Shown: positions 57,653-64,000 of the stretch, one piece after another | Layout: every line of letters begins with the position of its first letter | Position numbering within the stretch: position 1 is the first letter of the stretch | Source: Ceratopteris richardii | Lineage: Eukaryota; Streptophyta; Polypodiopsida; Polypodiales; Pteridaceae | Assembly: GCA_020310875.1 (NCBI GenBank) | Contig: CM035416.1 | Span: 73,043,983 to 73,107,982 of the forward strand | Direction: 5' to 3' | Length of the DNA: 64,000 nucleotides | Program-made: the position numbers and the translations under genes | The notes under the pieces: model-generated | What the model was told of the DNA's origin: nothing | Databases searched by the model: none | What the model saw: only the letters and a program-made list of their open reading frames with translations

Positions 57653-60600
57653 AGACTTTGTCGTCCTCGACAAAGCTAAGAGAAGAGCATTCATAGCTGA
57701 ACCGACCCAAGGTAGAGTCTTTCAAGTCTGAAAATCTTCAAGTCTTCAAAATCTGCAATTCTTCAGTCTGCAAGGCTTCAAGCTGCAAGTTTTCAGTCTT
57801 TACTTTAGTCTACAAATCTTCAATCTTCAAGGCTGAGTGACACAATCCCCTTGGGGAGTAGTCAACCCAGCATTCCTCCCACTTATGCAGTCTTTTGTAA
57901 GGCTGGAAATGCCTTGAGAAACTCCAAAACCTGAAATGACATACAAAAGAGCAAGTAGACTGCATCTAATAATGAAATAAAAATTCACTTCAAATTTAGT
58001 TTCCACTTCAGGGGCATCCTCCTCTTCTGCAAGACTTTTCTTCTAAAGAGAAATCCTGAAAATATGATTGTTCATGGGTTTTATGTGGCCTGGAATATAA
58101 GAATGAGCTCCAAATGAACTAACAAGACATTCATATGTCAGTAATTATAAGACAGAAATAGGTTGAACCTACTAATCACAAGTTCTTGTAATGAACCTAG
58201 GTCCTTAGAAAGTCACTTTCGAAGATTAGGTGGAGTTTTAGGACACCATTACCTGCAAATACTTTGAAGGATTGCATTCCATTAGTGGACAGTGAGACAC
58301 CCATATTAAACATACGTAACCATAACAAATTTTGATATGTAAAACAGCGAGCCTGAAGTCATAGCCACTCTTCCTCTATAGTTGCACATCATCATCTTTA
58401 CAGGGAAGGCACACTAGAGCTTACCCTAAGGTCATGTAGTGCACAAGAGGTCTCCAAGAGTCATTTGAAGCACGAGATCACCTCTTATCAGAGCACTATA
58501 AATGCATATTTCATGATGCATAATCCGATGTAGTATTGGGAGTTCATAACAGGTTTAGAAAATCCATAAATGGACTCAACTGAACACCTAGATGAGTTGC
58601 TGAAAGCTAAGCTATGACTGGCAGCACAAGTCCTCCAAGATTTCAATGCCGATCATTGCATGAGTCCCAATAAAGAAGACAACACTATGATAGCCAAAAT
58701 ATAGTAATAAATCATCCACATAACATTGACAGGAGATATTCGACATGAAGTAGCCCACAAAACATTCCCATTTGATACCTTTACGTGTTATGTATGAATG
58801 ATCATGATTAGTTCTCCATCAAAATTTAAGCCCGTAAAAACATGTATCACCTATACTGAAAGTACAAGACATGAGAGAGTTGCAATCGATACTAGTCACG
58901 ACATAGGAAATATGCATTTAAACTCAAACATTGTGTGCATGAATAACCCGAATATGCACATATTCATATCAAGAAGAGGGCATCCTCCCCAAAACCATGC
59001 GTCATAGAGAAGTTAAATATACACTCATGGGGGGTACAAATAGTGTTTCATCATGGCACAAGTTATGCCTCTCATTAACCCTTGATATGAAAATTGAAGT
59101 TTTGCACATCGAGTAATAGCTGAAGGCAATGGGATAGCCGGGAGTAATATGTTAGTCATGAAATTTAACGACAATTATAACATACAACAATGAACTCACA
59201 TGTGCCCAAGTCACCCACATAGTTCTGAGTACTCATGGATCCATCAACAAGGAGAAAGAACATAAGCCAGAAACTCATTGAATTAGAGATAAAATGTTTC
59301 AACACACTCAAAGAGCAAAGTTAGAGAGGACCCTTTCACTGTAGTGCTGACATGTAAAGAGTTCCGCATGACCCCAGACAAACCCTTCAAGCCTCCACAT
59401 GTTTCGAGTGGGTGGGTTTTCAAGTGCTTAGAACGCATTAATCCAAAAAGCCAACATAAATATTGAGTCATGAGATCTTCTTCATTCCACTCATTTCTGC
59501 CTATCCACAAAAAAATAGACTTGTCCATCTGTTTCGGTCGTTGGGGCAGAGGAATCCATAAGTTCCAGGTGTAGAGTGATGGGGCCACTACAACGCGTAT
59601 ACAAAGAGGGAAAAGCATAGTTGTATCAGGTGCGAGTAATCTTGAGTGGTCAGGCAGAACACCATCCGAGAAGGCACAAACTTAAAAGATCTTCTGAACC
59701 ATAAAATGATCTTCTGTTGAGAACAACTGATTAGTACCAGCAATAATCGAAAAGACATAATGTGCAAGTATATATATATCTTTTTTTAAACAAGCAGATA
59801 TCGGAACACAAACCAGTTGCAAAGAACACTATTACCTGAGTGGGGATTCACGATAGAAAAGTTTTTTTTTCAAAATGTTCTTTCAAATGAGATCATGAGG
59901 GCCACAAGAAAATTCCAAAATTTAATCTTTATCCAAAGTATACATTATCGGTAGTATCCATCCCCATGCAACCCCATCTATCTTAACAGTTGGACAAGCA
60001 TAGAATGGAGTTTCCTTTCCCTAGCAGTTCTCCGATTCCTGGTTATGACAACGAGCCACCCCCAATTTGAGGATGTAGAATCAAAAAAATTCCGCCGAGT
60101 GTAGAACAAACCAACCCATCATCCTTCTCATACATCTGGAAGTGAAGGCACACATCCTATGTTACTATACCAAAGGTGGTACTCACATTGTGTAGTATAG
60201 CGATGAAAATCACGAGCACCAGAATTCCAACACATGCATTCTTCTTGCATCCAGGGACTGTTGTTCGCGAATCATCAAGGTTTCCCAAATGCCTTTGAGA
60301 ATGCAGAGCATGAGGGTATTGGAAAATCGGGTGCATGAGAAGGACGCCACCATAATCCCATTTGTATGGACAACAGAAAATTGGGGAAACCTTCCCCACT
60401 CCCAATCTTCATAACAGAAGGGACAAGCTTGAGCTTGCCTCAAAGACATGCCTCTGCACACATTGAGCGCATCCGCAGATTAAGAAAAGATGGTCTACAC
60501 ACAACGGAGGAAGGAGGAGGCCGCAATGCGCTCCCCGAATGAGAGAAAAACAAAAAACGAGGTCTTTTAGGAACTTGTTCGTCACACAAATAGGTAGGAG

Positions 60601-61485
60601 CGAGAAACTTATGGAACAAATGGATTCGATATATTGCCACAACAGAAACAAAGCTTCGCCCACCTGGGTAGTCACTACGCAGAAGACTTGCTTGATCTAC
60701 ACTCCCTGTGCACAAGAAATCAGAAGTAAAGGGAGCCACGGTGCTCGACAATCCATGAATAATAGTGGGATATGCAATGGGCGGGGAAGGATGATTCTCC
60801 CACACGACCCAACTGCCGACCTTCAAGCCCTATCTTGGGCAAAAGAGGGGTGAATAACGTTCCCTCCTTGACATCTAATGGCATGCGTTCAGCCGATGGG
60901 ATGTATCAATCCCACCAACCCAGCCACCCCAACCACTCCACCGTATAGCAAAAAGGATGATCAAGACGATTGGACAGCCAACATTTAAAGCGCATAAAGA
61001 AAGGGGGTACGGTGAGGTCCGACAACTATCTTAACAATGCCAGGCCCATTGAAGGGATAAGAAAAAAAGACATTTGACACACGTTTAGGGATTTTGATGG
61101 ATAAAAAAGAAAGTCGACTCACCAAATATAAATACAATTCTCTCTCTCTTTTTTTTTTAATGGAGATGAAGAGAAGGAGGGGTCAGAGAGGGTACTACCC
61201 ATCCTCCTTTTCAAGGACATCACAAAAAACAAGAAATGGAGAGAGATGAAGGGTGATGTCAGAGTGAGTATGTGTATGTGGAAGTGTGAGAGAGAGAAGA
61301 GGGGGTTAAGGGTTGTTTTTTATGCAACAAACAAAGAAATGAACTAAAACTACTCAAAAATTAAAGAAAAGAGGTACGCTAGGCCAACCGAAGGCCACAC
61401 GTATTCATCCTTCTCCAAGTGTCAAGGTGGATCTCACGAAGTATGGACACGCAAACTTGGAAAAACCAACGGCTAAAGGCCGACA
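57653..61485 (-). other. Internal region of element F, no recognisable gag or pol
   Basis: Frames longer than 80 codons occur on the minus strand at 59283-59618, 60157-60461 and 60409-60826. I find no protease, RT, RNase H, integrase or zinc-knuckle motif in them. Composition is ordinary. Such long non-coding interiors are typical of LARDs mobilised by a partner element. The CTTCAAGTCTTCAAAATCTGC-like stretch at 57716-57835 is a loose tandem repeat of CTTCAAG/TCTTCAG. Confidence 0.65.
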
Positions 61486-61503
61486 TCCCTGGCAACGGTG
61501 CCA
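61486..61503 (-). other. Primer-binding site of element F
   Basis: Reverse complement reads TGGCACCGTTGCCAGGGA, close to the tRNA-Asp-type site of Athila-like Gypsy elements, three bases from the LTR. It suggests a Gypsy partner. Confidence 0.85.
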
Positions 61504-61506
61504 AAT

Positions 61507-62146
61507 TGTTGAGAAAAGGGGAACAACAAATCTAACCGCCTCACATGGAAGTGAGAGGTTTCTCCAAGTTGGGGCAAAGAATGAGAGGAGAGGTTCACCC
61601 ACGCTCATGGAGCAATGGCAACAATGGCCAACATCACAAGGAGCAAGGGGAACATCCTCCCAACCATGCACACACACATGCAAATCCATACACCAAGATC
61701 ATCGCCTTGCACACAAGGAAGCAAGAGAGTAGCAAATGACACCTTCTTCCATTACCAAAATGGAGGCCAAGGCCATGGCCAAGGGACCTCCTTTTTACAA
61801 ATGAGGCTCTTCTTTATATAGAGAAGAGAGGCATATGTGAATAAAAACATGTGGTCAAAAGACCACATGTGCTAAATCAAAAAGAGAATCTTTATGTGAT
61901 ATGGGACTAACCACCTAGAGAGAGAGAGAGAGCGCGCGTGGAGAAGTTTTACGTGGGGATTTGGTTCTTGTGTAAAAAGGAGTTTTCAAAAAGTTCTTCA
62001 ATACCATAGACTAGAGAAAATATCAAAAAGGGGTTTTAGGAGAGTGTTCACATGGACATCTCCTAATTTATAAAAAGAAGGTATTTTCATGAGGGCTAAA
62101 GGATGCCATAGCATGAGAAAAAATAAGGGCAACCCTTAGAGCAACA
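61507..62146 (-). repeat. 5' LTR of element F
   Basis: 640 bp, near identical to 56996-57638, followed by the GCATG duplication. Confidence 0.94.
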
Positions 62147-62268
62147 GCATGTTACACAATATACAAGTGATTGTGGAAAATCATGAATCAAGTAACCCCC
62201 AACAAGTGACAACAGTGTGGAAAGCTATCCTATTGTACAACTTGAGGTAAAGCATCTGCAACATTATC

Positions 62269-63716
62269 TCAAGTGTGAACCTTCTCAAGAATAATACGCT
62301 TAGTGAATAAGAAATATCTAATGAAGTGATACCTCACATCAATGTGCTTAGTCTTTGCATGATAGTCCAAATTCTTAGCCAAAGCAATGGCACTTTGACT
62401 ATCACTAAGCAAATGCATTACATGCTGAGGTAAACCCATATCACAAGAAAGACGAGAACACCACAATGCTTCCTTACATGCCTCACTTGCTGCAACATAC
62501 TCTGCTTCTATGGTGGAAACAACTGTACATTCTTGAAGATCAGATCTCCAAGAGATAGCACCTCTAGCAAAGTGAAAAATGTACCCTGATGTAGACTTAC
62601 AATTGTCTATGCAACGAGCATAGTCTGAATCTGTGTAATCAATAATGGATGCTTTCCCTCTACCTAAGCATAGAAACTTGTCCTTAGTGCCACTCAGATA
62701 TCTGAGAATCATCTTGACCACATCCCAATGTTTCTTGCCAGGATTAGACATATATCTTGCTCACAACTCCCACTCCAAATGCAATGTCTGGTCTTGTAGC
62801 TACCATAGCATACATGTGACAACCAACAACACACTGATAGGGAATTTGGGTTATGAATTCCTTTTCCTCATTTGATTTGGGGCAATCATCCTTGCTCAAT
62901 TTCACATATGTGGGTAAAGGTGTACTCAATGCCTTCCACCCTACATATTGAACCTGTGAAGTACTTTGGATATGTACTCACTTTGAGACAAGTATATGCA
63001 TCTTTTACTCCTATCACAAGTAATGCACATGCGAAGAATATATTGGCATCCCCCAAATCCTCCATATCAGATGCCTGACTCAACTTCTTTTTGAGAACTG
63101 ACAAATCATAAGAGGACTTCCCAACAATCAACATATCATCGACATAAAGTATTGAGCATATCAAGCTACCATCTAAGAATCTCTTTGTGTAGGGACAATG
63201 ATCCTCATTGCTTCGAGAATAGCCTTGAGAATTCATAAAAGCATCAAACTTTTGGTACCATTGTCTAGGGGACTATTTAAGTCCATACAAGCTCTTCTTG
63301 AGCTTACAAATCACACTTTCCTTGCCAGGAACTACATAACCCTCTAGTTGTTTCATATAGATCTCATTTGTAAGATATCCATGCAAGAAGGTAGTTTTCA
63401 CATCCATTTGGACTAGCTCTAAGTCCTCCATTGCAACGAATCCAAGCAACATGCACAGGGTAGTCATCTTGACCATTGAAGAGAAGATTTCCTTGAACTC
63501 AACACCATGTTGTTGCTTAAAAACCTTTGCAATCAGTCGTGATTTATACTTTGGAGAAGCACTATCTGATGTGAATTTCAGCTTATATAACCATTTACAT
63601 GGTAAAGCTTTCCTACCCGTTGGCAAAGGTACTAAATCCCAAGTACCATTCTTGTGAATAGAATCCAACTCGCTCTTCATGGCACACTCCCACTTGACAT
63701 GATCCTCTGTCTGCAT
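62269..63716 (-). pseudogene. Copia D2 reverse transcriptase and RNase H
   Basis: Minus-strand order: ECAMKSELDSIHKNGTWDLV and CKWLYKLKFTSDSASPKYKS, then VQMDVKTTFLHGYL, CKLKKSLYGLK (63716-63275) and SILYVDDMLIVGKSSYDL (YVDD near 63135). RNase H follows with DYTDSDYARCIDNCKSTSGY, ISWRSDLQECTVVSTIEAEY, DSQSAIALAKNLDYHAKTKH and RYHFIRYFLF (62751-62269). Only a few stops and shifts separate the pieces, so this copy is better preserved than Copia A or B. It belongs to a different Copia lineage, with TIEAEY and KHIDVRYHFIR in place of SCEAEY and KHIEVHYHYVR. Confidence 0.92.
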
Positions 63717-64000
63717 AGCCTTTTTGTATCAAGAAGGCTCATCAAAATTTGTTACCATAACAAAATCTAAGCCTTGAACATATCTCTCAGGTGGATGTGA
63801 GACACGTGTAGAGCGTCTCAATGGTTGCTGAACAAGAACATTTGCAAATTGATTTGATCAGACATTCTCTTGAATGTCCCTATGTGCAAGATTTTTATGC
63901 ATGCTAACTAGAGGACTAGTATCCTCAAACATCAGTCTTCTCACTTCAACCTCCTTAATGGGCTGTTTATGCATTTTAGACTCATTGAAAATGGCATCAC
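63717..64000 (-). other. Copia D2 sequence upstream of RT, cut by window edge
   Basis: Low-complexity linker between integrase and RT in Copia polyproteins. The frame is interrupted, with no recognisable motif before the window ends. Confidence 0.55.

Larger units (their letters stand above)
56996..62146 (-). mobile_element. Non-autonomous (LARD-like) LTR element F
   Basis: LTRs at 56996-57638 and 61507-62146 begin TGTTGAGAAAAGG and end AGCAACA. The flanking GCATG duplications are identical (56991-56995 and 62147-62151). A primer site in reverse complement (61486-61503) and a polypurine tract at 57639-57652 set the minus orientation. The internal 3.87 kb encodes no gag or pol. The LTRs differ at only about eight small places, so it is the youngest insertion here. 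Confidence 0.92.
56597..64000 (-). mobile_element. Ty1/Copia element D2 (minus), runs off the right edge
   Basis: Its 3' LTR (56597-56884) and polypurine tract (ATCTCCCACT in plus sense at 56885-56894) lie at the left. RNase H and RT lie at 62269-63716. The integrase and 5' LTR would be beyond 64000. It interrupts the G2 integrase. Element F is inserted between its 3' LTR and RNase H. The target duplication cannot be checked in this window. Confidence 0.85.

Noticed and set aside
60440..60826. 128-residue ORF inside element F as a host gene
   Set aside because: Lies in the interior of a non-autonomous LTR element, with no recognisable motif and with opposing frames of similar length.

Overview
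This window looks like nuclear DNA of a large, repeat-rich land-plant genome. One ordinary host gene is clear: the last four coding exons of ARP3, the Arp2/3 complex actin-related protein, at 10684-11411 on the + strand. Its sequence is plant-like but differs from the angiosperm form in one loop and at the C-terminus. Together with the very high density of nested retroelements this suggests a non-angiosperm vascular plant such as a fern or gymnosperm. That placement is inference only.

Left part (1-10683). This may be ARP3 intron or upstream DNA filled with elements. It holds a tandemly duplicated LINE ORF1-like segment delimited by (GA)n arrays (1-1815), a hAT transposon with a recognisable four-exon transposase (about 1851-5797, minus), a Copia RNase H plus LTR relic (6060-6690), and opposed LINE ORF1/endonuclease fragments (7092-9731). 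The ARP3 exons follow, then microsatellites, degenerate Copia remains (13240-15300), a 192-bp foldback element (15380-15571) and a long (TA)n tract.

Right part (about 16190-64000). This is a deep nest of transposons whose layers can be resolved from target-site duplications (TSDs). The outer layer is an old Gypsy element (G2), seen at 16190-18867 and again at 55046-56596. A TIR element with 8-bp TSDs (hAT-like, called D) interrupts G2 at 37296-55037. D carries no transposase that I can see; it carries a protein-kinase-like gene. A minus-strand Copia element (B, 18873-37288, TSD ACAAG) landed inside D's own left TSD. B in turn contains a Gypsy element (G1, 20871-30624, TSD GACCA) and a non-autonomous LTR element (E3, 30702-34353, TSD TCTCC). 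D is itself split by a plus-strand Copia element (A, 38359-52167, TSD ACCCG), whose reverse transcriptase gene is split by a CACTA transposon (42463-49855, TSD CTT). The CACTA element carries TNP2-like and TNPA-like genes plus large satellite and telomere-like arrays. Beyond 56597 a minus-strand Copia element (D2) interrupts the G2 integrase and runs off the right edge. It is split by a young non-autonomous LTR element (F, 56996-62146, TSD GCATG).

Most element genes are decayed by stops, frameshifts and nested insertions. The most unusual items are: an array of about 35 short GTATCGTATCG-type units with variable spacers in the G1 leader; the kinase-like gene inside the TIR element; a Gypsy family with two successive integrase zinc-binding modules; and telomere-like arrays inside the CACTA element. 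No tRNA, rRNA or CRISPR locus was seen.
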